Source: Massospora cicadina | Lineage: Eukaryota > Entomophthoromycota > Entomophthoromycetes > Entomophthorales > Entomophthoraceae | NCBI GenBank assembly: GCA_022478985.1 | Contig: JAKSZP010007887.1 | Coordinates: 372,001-436,000, forward strand | Reading direction: 5' to 3' | Length of the DNA stretch: 64,000 nt | In this document: piece by piece, positions 36,761-48,207 of the stretch | Numbering within the stretch: position 1 is the stretch's first letter | Layout: each line of letters opens with the position of its first letter | Made by a program: the position numbers and the translations under genes | Notes under the pieces: model-generated | Seen by the model: the letters and a program-made list of their open reading frames with translations, nothing else | Database searches by the model: none | Told to the model about the DNA's origin: nothing

Positions 36761-37503
36761 TGTGGAAATTCAGACTATTTGCTGCTCGATGGTGCTTATA
36801 ACGCCGCTGGATTCCACAACCGTTGTTTAGAAAAAAAAAACCACTTATAAACAAAAACTGAGTTTTATGGTTTTATATTAAGGTTGGTGCGGAGAGAAAA
36901 AAATAATCCTCTTGATATCTGACTATTTAGTATTTAAACTGTATTGAGGGTTGAAGGGAATTAAATGGTAAGTTCAGAACAGCTTAGTATGGTCCAAATA
37001 AGTAAATATGCAAATTTGGCCAATCAAAGCTCAGAAAAATCGCTTCACATTGGCTAAACGGCAGATGGGGAGCTTCTTTTGGAAAGACGTACCTATGGGG
37101 TAACGATTTAATCTATTTAACCAATCCCCTATAGATAAAATTATTGCACCTTTGGGGACCCCTGCCAATCCTATAAAAGGGGGTGGTCCCCAATTAAGTG
37201 TTTGCTTTGAACTGGCCGTGACCTGGGGAGAAACCTCGGATGGACTCCCTAGGTTCCCTCACGTTAAAGGGCACTTTGATTTTCCAACTTTGTGCAATTT
37301 TCCTGCATAATATTTGTAAAAGTGAATTCCCAAGTTGCAGGGTTCCACCAAGGATTAGAATGGGTTTTGGGTCAATAAAATCGATATCTATTTAAATCAC
37401 TCATATTATCATCACAAACTTACAATTGTCTACATTTCCCCTTTTTAGCCTATTTTGACCCAAAACATTCTTATTTTGAAGCCAAGAGGGCAAATGTCTG
37501 ACA
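36761..37503 (-). repeat. gypsy C right LTR (5' LTR of the element)
   Basis: Begins TGTGGAAATTCAGAC and ends AAATGTCTGACA, followed by the target copy ATAAC at 37504-37508. A direct repeat of 30005-30749 with many point differences. CCTATAAAAGG occurs on the plus strand near 37170, opposite to pol, as in the left copy near 30413. Confidence 0.9.
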
Positions 37504-37508
37504 ATAAC

Positions 37509-38485
37509 ACCCCCGGTCACCCCATGGGAAGTCAACACTAGAATCTAATGTGGGCTCACTTTGTCCCTCTCCCATTGCCTCCAAGGAAGCTTCATCTGGG
37601 ATATTTACTTCTCTGGTGGGACAAATGTGCAATTTGTGGCCAACTGCCCAACAATGACTGCATTTGGCAGTGTGCTGTCAAATGTTATGTGTAACGGTTT
37701 AGTATGTTGCTCATTAATTGTGAGTGTGGCAGTATGTGGGATTTAAGTTAGGTCTTCAGCTACCATGAGAATGGGGTGATCACCACGATAGACTTACCTG
37801 TGCTGAGTTCAGGCATCAGTAAAAAATTTTGCAATTTGAAGAAACTGATTTCCCAGAGCTTTAGAGCCCTGCTTTGAGATGAATCTTGAGGTCTTCACTC
37901 TTAATGATTGTTGGAAGAAAATCAAATGTTACAAAAGCTAAATTTGATTTTGACCAGCACATGCGCTTGGTTTCAACCACCCATTGACCATTCTGAAGAT
38001 TGATCACCACATGCACCTGCGCAGCTGTGTCTGCTGCTTGTGCTGTTTTGAACTCAAGCCTCAACCAACTGCGGGTCATCAAATGTGGTGCAACATAATT
38101 AACTTCAGGGAAGTGTGTGTATGTCCCTGTAAAACTTCTCCTAAAGAGTTGTGGAATTAATTTTCAGATAAACTTGGACCTCAAATACCACTGACAACAG
38201 TGGCTGTGAGTGGGGAGTTTTGACATAATGGTTACATATGGTTTGCCATTTTGAGATTCTGGCAAAATATTCACCACGGTGTTTTTGTTTTTATCAAGGC
38301 CACCAGTGTCCCTGGGGCATTTTCAAACTTTAGACGGCGCAAACACCAAGCCTATGCCTTTCACCACATTTGCTAGCTCTTATTTAGCATTGGCTGCATA
38401 CTAATCTTCCTTTGCTGAATATCACTCTTTATATGTCTTAAATTGAATCAGTTGAAATTTGTGATTGCAATGGAATATAATAGAT
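37509..38485 (-). pseudogene. LINE L2, 5' segment: leader and ORF1 N-terminal part
   Basis: From the 5' end near 38485 there is a leader of about 87 nt related to that of L4, then ATG at 38398 (MQPMLNKS) and a broken frame. The intact piece 38082-37861 has WVVETKRMCWSKSNLAFVTFDFLPTIIKSEDLKIHLKAGL, matching L4 ORF1 (VVETKCTRWTKSN, FDFLPTTVKCDILEQHLKDGL). A perfect zinc knuckle CSHCWAVGHKLHIC lies near 37663-37622 in another frame. Gypsy C interrupts about 110 bp further on and ORF1 resumes at 30004. Confidence 0.78.
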
Positions 38486-38663
38486 AATCTTACTTAATCA
38501 AACTAGATGCTAAAATAAAAATATTACTTTTAGAATAGTTTTTTGTGGGTATAAATGAATTAAAAATCTCCTCCATTCCCTATTTTATAACAACGCCTAT
38601 GTTTTATGATATATGATGAAATTTGCTAATATAATTAATTTTTCATAGTTTTTGTACATTTTA

Positions 38664-38962
38664 TTTTATTCTATTTATTCAAGGCAAGCCAACCGGGGGA
38701 CAGACATTACTGAAATAGAGAAAGAAAGTATTGACATGAAACCTGAGCAGGGTCAACTCTATCATAGAAAGTTTTTTCACCTCCAGACCGGGACTCAGAT
38801 TTTTCTGGTTACGTCATTAGTAAGGTTTTCGTGTTATTATACCTACTAACCGCCAATAGTTTCCTTCAGCTGGCACCCCAATCAATGTGCGAAGGGCAGG
38901 AATCAAACCCACAACCTTCAGGTTGGTAGCTGTACGTCCTACTGACTCGCCTTCCACCCCCT
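38664..38962 (-). mobile_element. SINE S4, complete, with perfect 18-bp target duplication
   Basis: TAGTTTTTGTACATTTTA is duplicated exactly at 38646-38663 and 38963-38980. The minus strand starts with a tRNA-like head GGGGGTGGAAGG with box A (GGCGAGTCAGTAGG, 38951-38938) and box B (GGGTTTGATTCC, 38910-38899), 27 nt apart. The body ends in the shared tail TGTCCCCCGGTTGGCTTGCC followed by TTGAATAAATAGAATAAAA. Length 299 bp. It has the same head class as S1 (GGGGGTG, GGC, AGTCAG). Confidence 0.92.
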
Positions 38963-38980
38963 TAGTTTTTGTACATTTTA

Positions 38981-39282
38981 GCAGTTAAAATTAAATATAA
39001 AATCCCTTTCTACTCCATAGTATAAACTCAAGCTGCATATACATAGAAAATTTATAAATGTAGGTTTGTTGGGGTTTTAAATAATTTTTATATACATTTT
39101 TTATATTTAAATTGTTTTATAAAAGGATTCTATTAAAGTAGAATTAAAACCAATTTTCAAATATAAATATACTAGAATTGAATGGTTTATTAGATGAACT
39201 AACTATTAAAGATGAACCTACATGTCAAATTGGAAATAGATAGCTTTTTGTGGTTTAAATAAAACTTTATTTAAGGGTATCT
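38981..39282. other. AT-rich spacer, nothing recognised
   Basis: About 300 bp of AT-rich DNA between SINE S4 and LINE L3. I see no frame, tail or repeat that I can name. Confidence 0.5.
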
Positions 39283-39298
39283 TTTATATATCTATTAT

Positions 39299-42200
39299 CT
39301 AAATTTATTGTGGGGAAGGCTGACCATGGGACAGACACTTCTGATAAGACACCTTAGAAAAATGAAGCTCCTGCAAGGAGGAGGGCACCCAAGAGAAGCT
39401 AATGCTATCTCCTGTTGCCAGCGGGAACATCAAGACTGGAGGTGGGGTCATGTTTAAAGTGGCAAGTACCACTATTGAGCACGTGTGTAGGAAGGGGTCT
39501 GATTTTATGAGCCAAACTGGGAACCAGGATGAGACCAACTGGCTGCGATTTTGAGGGAGGTAGCAAAACATACACGCTTGAAAGTGGTCCACTAAGTGCG
39601 ACCTAAACCAGAGTACAGCTTCCTGGAGGGTGGGGGTGGATCCTGAAGTAGCATCCAAGACAATCGTGTGTATAGTCCACATAACAATTGCAACTACCAA
39701 GGCACAGAGGGAGGGTGGAAGAGGGGAAGCCATGATATAGAGCAAACATGTCTTTAGACAGGCTGAAAGGCTGTGCCCAATCCTGAAGAAACAGACGTTG
39801 CACCTCACGCCATATCGCTTTAGATGGAGGGCACTTTTCCATGCAGTGAAACAGCATTCTGTACTGGCCACACATGTTACAAGATGAGTGCAAAGCGTTA
39901 GAGCGTTCAGCAGTACTGTATAACAATCTCAAGCAGTGCCACACATGGGAATGGATATGAGGCTGCAGAAGAGGGTGATGGGCGTACTTCCAAATGGCTT
40001 TCTGGGTATCAAGGGGATAGGGGATGTCCATCATGTCCAGGTAGCCTACCCTGGATAAGGTATGGGGTCTCATGGGCATCACTCTGTTCATAATGGGAAG
40101 TCCCTGTAACTCCGGGGTGAACCGAGGAGCTGGGCGCCTCCTCTGGGCGGTGTGCCCACAAATGCAAATCCTCCACTCAGTGCTCCGCATAGAGTGGACA
40201 ATTCTTTTGAAGTGGGGTGACGTCCCATGTGGGCCCGCTGCTGAAGTATGGGAAGACAGATACTTCAACAGAGAGTGTGGGTGGGATGGATTGGTGAGGC
40301 CCAGGGCGTGGGAGAAGTTGGAGTGGGCCGTGCGGGACCAGTGCTGGGCTGAAATTTCAGGGTTGGTAATGGCAGCGATCCAGGTGCTAAGGATTTTGGC
40401 AGCATGGGCCTCAAAGTTGAGGAGGCTCATACCACCACTATGGCGAGGGCCAAACATGACATCCAGGAGCACTGGCGGTGGGTGGCCCAACCAAAGCCAT
40501 CCTTGCAGAAGGGCATACAGTGATTTGAAGGAACTTATTGAAAAAGCGATGGCGTGGGCCCCAAACCAAACTTTAAGGAGGTGCATAGAGTTGGCAAGTA
40601 CTACCCTGACTCTAAGGGAAGTCTGGAGGGCTCTGAGGGAAGCTATGCGTTTCGTCACATTGTCTAGAATATGGTTTTCCATCAATGCTGATGCGTACCC
40701 TCCTGCCTCTAGCCACACCCCCAAATGGCGGACAGGGCCCACGGTGGGGCTTGGCACAAAGGGGAGCACAAGCGGGGCAGTGTGGGTTGGTCAGGACAAG
40801 CTAACACGCGTGCTAGCTGATGGGGCGGATAGGAAACATGGCGCTGGGGCCCAGCGGGCTTGACACTGACCAAGGAGAATGATTTCAGTTTTGGAGGCGT
40901 TGAGTACAGCATCACTTACCCTGGAGTAAGCCTGGATATTAGCTTCTAGCGCGCGTGCATCATTATTGTTAGACACCCCAACCACACAATCATCAGCAAA
41001 TGCCAACATCTTGACTGGGGCTTGGCCTTGCACATGAACCCCAGTAAGGCGGGCATTCACATTTCGAAGAAGCGGATCAAGGCTGAAGTTGTACAAGAGT
41101 GGGCTAAGAGGGTTCCCTTGGAGTAGGCCACTTTGAGGGCGGACAACATCTGTGAGAAAGCCATGGCTACGCACAGCCATTGTGGTGGATTCCGTAAGCA
41201 ACATCACCCAACTGATGAAGCGAGGGAGTAGGCGGAACTTGTGGAGGCAGGCCCTGAGGTAATCCCAGTTAACTCTATCATAGGCCTTCTGTTGGTCTAA
41301 AAATACAAGTGCACCAGAGGCCGTGGACTGACAGATGTTGGATATGGTGTGTATGTTGTTCCAAATCGACCTTCTGGGTATGAAACTAGCTTGTCAGGGG
41401 AGATGAGAGCAGAGGCAGCAATCCCTAGACGGTTAGCCATATTTTTTAGTAAAAGGTTTAGTATCAGTGTTGGTGAGAGAAATGGGGCGCAAGAGGGCCC
41501 AGTCCAGCTTATCCCCTTTTTTGAATAATATAATGGTGTAGGCCTCTTTCCCACCAGGTAGGAGGCGCATTTCCAAAAGGCTTTGGTTAATAGAGGCAAG
41601 CAGCAATGGGGATAGATGCTTGAAATATTTTTAGAACTCAAAAGGAATGCCGTCTAGGCCTGGGCATTTCCTATATGGTGCACCGCGAATGGCGGACCAT
41701 ATTTGTCCTGAGTAATCAAATTCATTAACCATGGGAAATGGGAAACAGTGCAGATGTGTGCATTATTGAGAAATTTTGCCATTTCAGCCTGCTGAATTGG
41801 TTCAGATCAATACAAATCATAGTAATAATTTTGAATTTTGATCATCACTTCAGCTGGTGTATCCACTACGTAATTGTCTGGCCTTCACACCTGTGTGCAG
41901 GACAAGCTCTTGCGCAGTGCAAATATTTTTCAAAAAAAGTAAGCGGAGCATGTGTCACACACTGTAATGTGTTTAGCTTTGTACTGAACACAAACCCAAT
42001 GCTTGTGTTGTCTCACTAAGGCATTAAGGTGGGTGGCTACTTCTGCCCACTTGTGACCCCAAGCTGGGCTGTGCCTGCAGATGGGAAGTTGGATTCCAGG
42101 TGATCCAAACCTGCCAGAGCGCATGAAATGACTGCTGAGGTGGACCATGAACCGTGGGAGGAAAGGTGGTGAGCTTGGTGGATTGTGCTCGCCTTGAAGG

Positions 42201-42861
42201 TATCTCATGTGGAAATTGGATATGCACAAAATGGTGCGATAAACTTTGGAGCCATGATCATGGATTCACCCATGAGGAAAAGCTTGGCAACGCGATTTTA
42301 GTCGGGTGAAGTTCGCACCATTTTTGGAGCCTGAGCTGCTGGGTTGGATAAATAGAAGGAGATCAAACCATCCTGTGGTTGGAGAAAGCAGATCTTTGTC
42401 ATGGTGAAATGGGAAATTTGGGTACGAAATTTCAACAGTGTGAGGATAAGGTTGATGGGGGACATGGACCTTAGCTGGTCGTTGTGGATGTGGGGGCGCA
42501 ACATGTTTTCAAGTAACGGAGTGTGATGTGGCAGAGTATTGACCAGCCCTAGGGTGGCTTTGAGAACGTGGAGCTCTATGTGCCCATGTGGGGGTGTAGG
42601 TGATGAGGGCCAGCAGTCTGTGGATGAGCTCAACCAGCAGTTCATGTCACCAAGGATTAAAGGGTCAGGGGGCAACAGAATGAAATTTACCAAAGAGAAA
42701 AATTCCTGACGTTCTTGTGCACAGGTCAGGGTGTAAATGTTGACAATAGCGTGCACCTCGTCATCCCACAAAAAAGTTACAACAAGGACGTGGCCTATAG
42801 GAATGAGTCTGATGATATAAATCTGAACTTTTTGTTCACTCAAACTAGCACCCCACAGTGC
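39299..42861 (-). mobile_element. LINE L3: 5'-truncated copy with perfect target duplication
   Basis: A perfect 16-bp duplication TTTATATATCTATTAT at 39283-39298 and 42862-42877 fixes the insert at 3563 bp. It contains most of ORF2 and begins inside the endonuclease domain, a typical outcome of incomplete target-primed reverse transcription. The tail on the minus strand (TGTCCCATGGTCAGCCTTCC, then CACAATAAATTTAG) abuts the duplication. It belongs to the same family as L4, whose 3' end lies only 48 bp further right. Confidence 0.93.
39603..42843 (-). pseudogene. L3 ORF2: partial endonuclease, reverse transcriptase, zinc-binding C-terminus
   Basis: The endonuclease part (42843-42298) has LILGDMNCWLSSSTDCW (GDMN at 42651-42640), but the later catalytic-type block reads SPINLIL, where SxIDxI is expected. 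The RT (41641-40791) has LLQGNPLSPLLYNFSLDPLLRN and AFADDCVVGVSNN (DD at 40994-40989). The longest piece, 388 codons (40769-39603), covers thumb and C-terminus with the finger CNMCGQYRMLFHCMEKC (C-x2-C-x7-H-x4-C). Stops or shifts occur near 41300, 41210 and 40790, so it is not translatable as one protein. Its own 3' stop is displaced by a frame change toward the tail. Confidence 0.88.
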
Positions 42862-43053
42862 TTTATATATCTATTATAGATATGTTTTTTATTTTTGTTG
42901 CTATAATTTTAAATTTTAAATTTTAAATTTATTGTGGGGAAAGCCGACCATGGGACGGACACTTCCAAATATGACTCAGGACAGATAAACTTAGTACCGG
43001 GGGAGGCACCCCAGAGAAGTGATGCTATCTCTTGTTGCCAGCGGGAACGCCAC

Positions 43054-46000
43054 TTATGGGGAGGGGGAAGGAACGTGTGAAGGGGCCGTAGCCACTATTG
43101 AGCACGTGTGGAGGAAGGGGTCTGATTTGATGAACCAGACTGGGAACCAGGAGGAGACCAGCTGTTGGTGATGCGGTGGGAGGTATCCAAACATCCATGC
43201 CTGAAAGTGGTCCGCCAAATGAGACCGGAATCTGTGGACAGTTTCTGGGAGGGTGGGGGTGGAGCCTGCGATGACATCTAAGACAATCGTGTGGATAGTC
43301 CACATGGCGATTGCAACCACCAGAGCACGGAGGGAGGGTGGAAGGGAGGAGGCCATTGATAGAGCAAACATATCTCTTGACAGACTGAAGGGATGCGTTT
43401 GATCCTGGCCCAGCAGACGTTGAACTTCGCGCCATATCACTTTAGAGGTGGGGCACTTCTCCAGGCGGTGGAACAGCGTTCCATACTGGCCGCACATGAC
43501 ACAGGATGAGTGTAAAGCATTAGAGTGCTCAGCTGTATGATACACCCGCCTCAGGCAGCGCCACACATGGGAGCGGACTTGAGGCTGCAACAGAGGGTGA
43601 TGTACATATTTCCATATTGTTTTTTGGGTCTCAATGGAATAAGGGATGTCCATCATGTCCAGGTAGTCCACCCTGGATAGGACATGGGGCCGAATGGGGA
43701 TCACGCCATCATGGATGGGTAGCCCCTGTACCTCTTGTGTGAACTGAGGAGAGGGGCGGCCTCTTTGGGTTGTATGTCCGCTAATACGAACTCTCCACTC
43801 TGCGCTCTGCATGAAGAGTAGGATTCGTTTGTAGTGGGTTTTTGTCCCGTGAGGACAAGTGGCCGATGTGTGTGATGCGAAGTATTTCATCAGGGAGTGG
43901 GGGTTTGATGAATTGTTGAGGCCCAAGGATCAGGAGAAGTTGGAGCAGGCTGCGCGGGACCAGTGTTGGGATGGGAGTGTGGGAGCGGTGACAGCCGTGA
44001 TCCAGGTGCCCAGGATCTTGGCAGCATGGGCTTTGAAGTCAAGCAGGCCCATGCCACCATGATGATGAGGGCCAAACATGACCTCTAGCCGCACTGGTGG
44101 AGGGCGGCCTGACCAAAGCCATCCTTGCAGCAAGGCATACAAGGATTTAAAGAAGCTTGGGGAGAAGGGGATGGCGTGGGCCTCAAACCAGACTTTGGAT
44201 CGGAGCATAGAGTTGGTTATAACAACCCTGCCAGTCAGGTAAGTAGAGTGGGCTCTGAGAGAGGCGATTCGCTTTGTCACGTTGTCTAGAATATGGAACT
44301 CCATTACTGCTGACGCGTATCCGCCTGCCTCCATCCACACGCCCAGATGGCGCACCGGTCCTATGGTAGGGCGTGGCATGAAGGGGAGCACCAGTAAAGC
44401 GGTGTGTGTTGAGTTAGTAAGGCGTGGACGTGGGCGAGAAGATGGGCCAGGTTGGGAACTAATTGCTGGGGCCCAGCAGTTCTGAAACCGACCAAGGAGG
44501 ATAATTTCAGTTTTGGAGGTGTTCAGTGCCACGGTGCTTACTTGGGAATATTCCTGGATGAGAGCTTCAAGCGCGCGTGCATCTTGATTATTAGACACCC
44601 CAACCACACAATCATCTGCAAACGCCAATATTTTGACTGGGGCTTGGCCTGGCACATGGACCCCAGTGAGTTGGGCATTCACATTTCGCAGTAGTGGGTC
44701 AAGGCTGAAGTTGTATAAGAGTGGGCTGAGGGGGCCCCCTTTTTGCAAGCCCCTTTGAGGGCGGACTACTTTCATTAGAAAGCCAGGGCCACGTACTGCC
44801 ATTGTTGCAGATTCCGTGAGCAGCATCACTCAGTTAATGAAGCGGGGAGGTAGGCGGAATTGATGGAGGCAGGCCCTTAGGAATTTCCAGTTTACTCTAT
44901 CATAGGTCTTTTGTTGGTCCAAGAATAAAAACGCCCCAGAGGCTGTGGACTGACATACAATAGCCACAGAGTGCACGTTATCCCAAATTGACCTTCTGGG
45001 GATGAAACCAAATTGTTCTGGGGAGATGGTGGCAGATGCTACAGTCCCTAATCGGTTAGCCATAATTTTTGTTAAAATCTTTGGTGTCTGTGTTTGTTAG
45101 AGAAATGGGGCGCCAGTTGGCTAAGTCAAGCTTATCCCCTTTCTTGAATAGTGTGACGGTAAAGGCCTCATGTCCTCCTGGTAGGAGGCGCATTTCCAAC
45201 AGGCTTTGGTTAAGTGAGGCAAGCAGAAGTGGAGATATATATTTGAAATATTTTTTGTAGAACTCATATGGAATGCCATCTGGGCCTGGGTATTTTCATT
45301 TTGTCGCACCGCAAATGGCTGTCCATAATTCATTTGGAGTAATTAAATCCATTATATCTGGGTATCAGAAAATGGTGCAGATATGAGCTTGGTCGAGAAA
45401 TTCTGCCACTTTGGCCAGCTGAATTGGTTCATCTCGGTACAACTCAGAGTAATATTTTGCATTTTGATTGCTACTTCATCCAGTGTATCCACAATAGAAT
45501 TATCTGATCTTCGCACCTATGTGCAGGCCACGCTCTGTCATGGTGCAAAAATTTTTTTAAAGAAATATGCGGTGCACTTGTCACCTTTAGTGATTCGTGT
45601 GGCCCTGTATTGGACACAAACCTGATATTTGTGTTACCTTTTGAGTGCGTTGAGGTGGGCGGCTGCCTCCACCCACTTCCGGCCCCATGCAGAGCTTTAT
45701 CCTGTAGCTGGAATGTTGGACTCCAGGTGTGCCAATTCTGCCAGAGCTCACGAGATAACCGCCAATGTGGCTCATGAGCATCTGGAGGAGAGATGGCGAG
45801 AGTGGCGGATGGTGTCCTCTTTGAAAGTTGCCCATGTGGAAATGGGGTCCGCGCAAAACGGTGGAACAAACTTTTTTTGCCAAAGTTGCCTCTTCCACCC
45901 ACATGGAAAATCCTGGTGACGCGAGCTCGGGGGGGCGGATTTTGCACCAATGTGGGGCCTTAGCAACTGTGACAGGTAGGTGGTATGCTATTGAGACCAG

Positions 46001-46682
46001 TCAGTGGTCAGAGAATTCCATTTTCGTTGTTGTGAAGTGGGAGATGTGGGGTTGGAATTTCGCCAGCGTTAGAATAAGGTCAATGCAGGTCATGGACCTT
46101 AATTGGCCGTTATGGATGTGGGGACATGTCATGTTTTTGAGCAGTGGGGCATGTCACAGCAGCGCATCCATTAACCCAAGGGTGGCCTTTAGAATACATA
46201 GTTCAATGTGACCCTGTGGGGCATAGGGTGAGGGAGGCCATTGGTCCGTTGGTGAGGTTAGCCAACAGTTCATGTCACTGACTAGGAAAGAATCAGGGGT
46301 ATCAGGAGGGATTTGACCAACGAGAAAAATTCCTGATGCTCGTGTGCACCATTTGGGGCATAAATGTTGATGATTGCGTGCGCTACATTGGCCCACGAGA
46401 AGGTGATGATGAGCACTTGGCCATTTAGGAATGTTTCTGAGGATACAAATTTGAAAAAATTATTTTTCTTAATTAGCACCCCACTGTGCTTCGACCAAAA
46501 GGATAGGGATGGGAGGAGCATTGTTTTCCAAGTTTCCTCGGAACCTTGTGGACAGTGGGACTCCTGGATGGCCAGGATATCCACGGGTAAATCGTGTTGT
46601 AAAAACTCAGTTTCCTAGCCTGGGATGGGGAGGCCTTGAGTCCGGCGATATTCAACATCCCTAAAGTGAAGGTTTCCCCCAT
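43054..46682 (-). pseudogene. L4 ORF2: endonuclease, reverse transcriptase, zinc-binding C-terminus
   Basis: It starts MGETFTLGMLNIAGLKASP at 46682. The endonuclease has DILAIQESHCPQGSEETW (the catalytic Glu of the QES motif) and SDMNCWLTS (46279-46268; Gly to Ser before DMN). The RT has RPLPSHYSRKGI, EQFGFIPRRSIWDN, FLFLDQQKTYDRVNW, LSPLLYNFSLDPLLRN and AFADDCVVGVSNN (DD at 44616-44611). The 299- and 290-codon pieces (44829-43930 and 43926-43054) run almost end to end and carry the finger CVMCGQYGTLFHRLEKC. It ends PSPSP at 43054. Only a few disabling changes separate the pieces, fewer than in L1 or L2. Confidence 0.9.
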
Positions 46683-46897
46683 TGCACCTTAGGTGCAAGG
46701 GGGTGGCCCCGGGCCCACCAGCCTCTTCTTGGTCCCCACGGGCTTTAACAGCAGCGTGGGTGTTAGCAGCAACACTATCAGAGTTTTTGTTGATTTTTGT
46801 AGAAAGAGTTGCATTGGCTTTGGCCTTCACTTTTTATTTTCCCTAAGTCGGATGAATTTTTTGCGGTGCAGATGAGTCCAGTGCACCATTGAGTGGG

Positions 46898-48095
46898 TCA
46901 AAAAAAATTTTCAGTTGGGATAGGTCCCAAGTCAGTTTCAACTGGAGCTTGGGTGCAACGATTGGGTGAGATTGAGTCTCCCTTCGGATCCTCAGATTGA
47001 GTGGCCTGCTTGTCATGAGCTTCCCAATCTGATTGGTTGATGGATTTCCGAGTTGCTTCCACCGCGAAGGTTTCCATATCCTCCTGGCATTGTGAGTGTG
47101 GGATAGCGGTGGTGGCCTTGGCCGTTTCCTTGGCTGCAGCCCTATGGGCCTGCTTAGCCTTCTTCCATTCTTGTGGAGAGATAGGCTTTACCAATAGGTA
47201 GCAGCCTTGTGCTCCCCACAGGAAAGCATCCTTGGTGCTTGCAGTTGGTTCGTAGTGCGCCTCTCCATTGGCCATAGCCACCGAGGGGTGCTCTTGGAAT
47301 GTGACGCCCTCCTTGATGGGGCATGCATGTGCCTTGTGGCCAAACACATCAAAAAGGTGCAAATGGGGGGCGCGCTGTCCACAGTCACCCGGAATGGGTG
47401 GGTGGTATGCCCTGCAATATCAATAAAAGTGGAGTGCAGGATCTGGGTTAGGTCCTTTGTGATCTCCTCAGTTGGGATCAGAACTGCAATGGCTTTGCCG
47501 GTACACAGGTGTGGCATCAGCGTGAAGCATTGCATTTTGAAAGATTGTATTTTGCCATATATGGTGAGACCATCTTTCAGGTGTTGTTCCAAAATGTCAC
47601 ATTTTACTGTAGTAGGCAAAAAGTCAAACGTAAGAAAATTTGGTTTGATTTTGTCCATCTGGTGCATTTGGTTTCGACGACTTGTTGCCCTTCAGGGAGG
47701 TCAATCACTATGCGCTTCTGCAGCCTCATCTGCTGCTTTTTTGCTCTTAAAACCTAGGTCCAGCCAACCGCATGACATGGAGTGAGGTGCAATGTACACC
47801 ACAGTCGGGAAAATTTTTGTACATCTTCACAAAATTTTTCCCATAAGGCCGTTTTTTGGATGTCCAGATACATGCGGACTCCATATTCCACCAACAAAAG
47901 TGGTTGGGAGTGTGGCGTGTTGATGTACTGGTTGCATCATGCTTGCCATGTGAGTATCTCCAGGGAAATCGTAACCGCCAGTTTTTTAAGATTTTTGTCA
48001 ATTCCGCTGGATTCTCTGGGGCGTTTTTGAACGTTGGAGGCCGCGGGCCTTCCACCTGCTCCTCTTACCTTGCTTGCCCAACTGCTCCCTGACAT
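46898..48095 (-). pseudogene. L4 ORF1: RRM-like plus CCHC RNA-binding protein
   Basis: The start is chosen at the first ATG after the leader, 48095: MSGSSWASKVRGAGG, basic and glycine-rich. Then come YGVRMYLDIQKTALW, LTFDFLPTTVKCDILEQHLKDG, YGKIQSFKMQCFTLMPHLCTG and a finger in which only the second half is in frame (CDVFGHKAHACP; the upstream Cys is read in the overlapping frame as CTF). A Lys/Ala/Gln-rich tail (QEWKKAKQAHRAAAKETAKA) ends TENFF at 46898. A stop follows the early WQA and there is a frameshift near 47660. It is the structural counterpart of the H-element proteins. Confidence 0.85.
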
Positions 48096-48207
48096 GGGTG
48101 CAGATTAATCTCCTCTGTGAGATTATCAAACTAGATTCAGTCTTGAATTGAATAGGTTGCAAAAGTGTTTGCAACGAGAAAGAAAAGTTCTTTTTGTTGC
48201 TATAATT

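Larger units (their letters stand above)
30005..37503 (-). mobile_element. Ty3/gypsy retrotransposon C, complete with LTRs and target duplication, inserted in LINE L2
   Basis: Two LTRs (30005-30749, 745 bp; 36761-37503, 743 bp) start TGTGGAA and end TGACA-like (TG...CA), flanked by the perfect 5-bp duplication ATAAC at 30000-30004 and 37504-37508. The interior reads on the minus strand: primer-binding site (36757-36741), gag, protease, RT, RNase H, integrase. All frames are broken. A 5-bp duplication is usual for gypsy integrases. The LTRs are clearly diverged, so the insertion is old, yet younger than L2. Confidence 0.92.
42909..48190 (-). mobile_element. LINE L4: full-length non-LTR retrotransposon (5282 bp) with perfect 17-bp target duplication
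   Basis: TTTTTGTTGCTATAATT is repeated exactly at 42892-42908 and 48191-48207. On the minus strand: a 95-nt leader, ORF1 (48095 to 46898), ORF2 (46682 to 43054), a 3' UTR of about 145 nt, the shared tail TGTCC-type CGTCCCATGGTCGGCTTTCC with CACAATAAATTTAAAA, then a short (ATTTAAA)n repeat in place of poly(A). This copy best defines the family: both ends are certain and the domains are the most complete here, although both ORFs are interrupted. Confidence 0.95.

Noticed and set aside
25720..38500. Target duplication for LINE L2 (ATAAAAGATATTTATT against ATAATAGATAATCTTA)
   Set aside because: Only 11 of 16 positions match in AT-rich DNA; not distinguishable from chance.
38890..38962. Genuine tRNA gene on the minus strand (box A and box B present)
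   Set aside because: It is the head of SINE S4, delimited by an 18-bp duplication and followed by the SINE body and LINE tail; the arms do not fold into a full cloverleaf by eye.
39603..40769. Longest open frame of the window (388 codons) as a host gene
   Set aside because: It is the thumb and zinc-binding C-terminus of LINE L3 ORF2. It matches the 290-codon piece of L4 at 43054-43926 and lies between L3's target duplications.
40072..40863. 263-codon plus-strand frame
   Set aside because: It is antisense to the conserved RT region of L3. No family resemblance, and similar antisense frames occur opposite L1 and L4.
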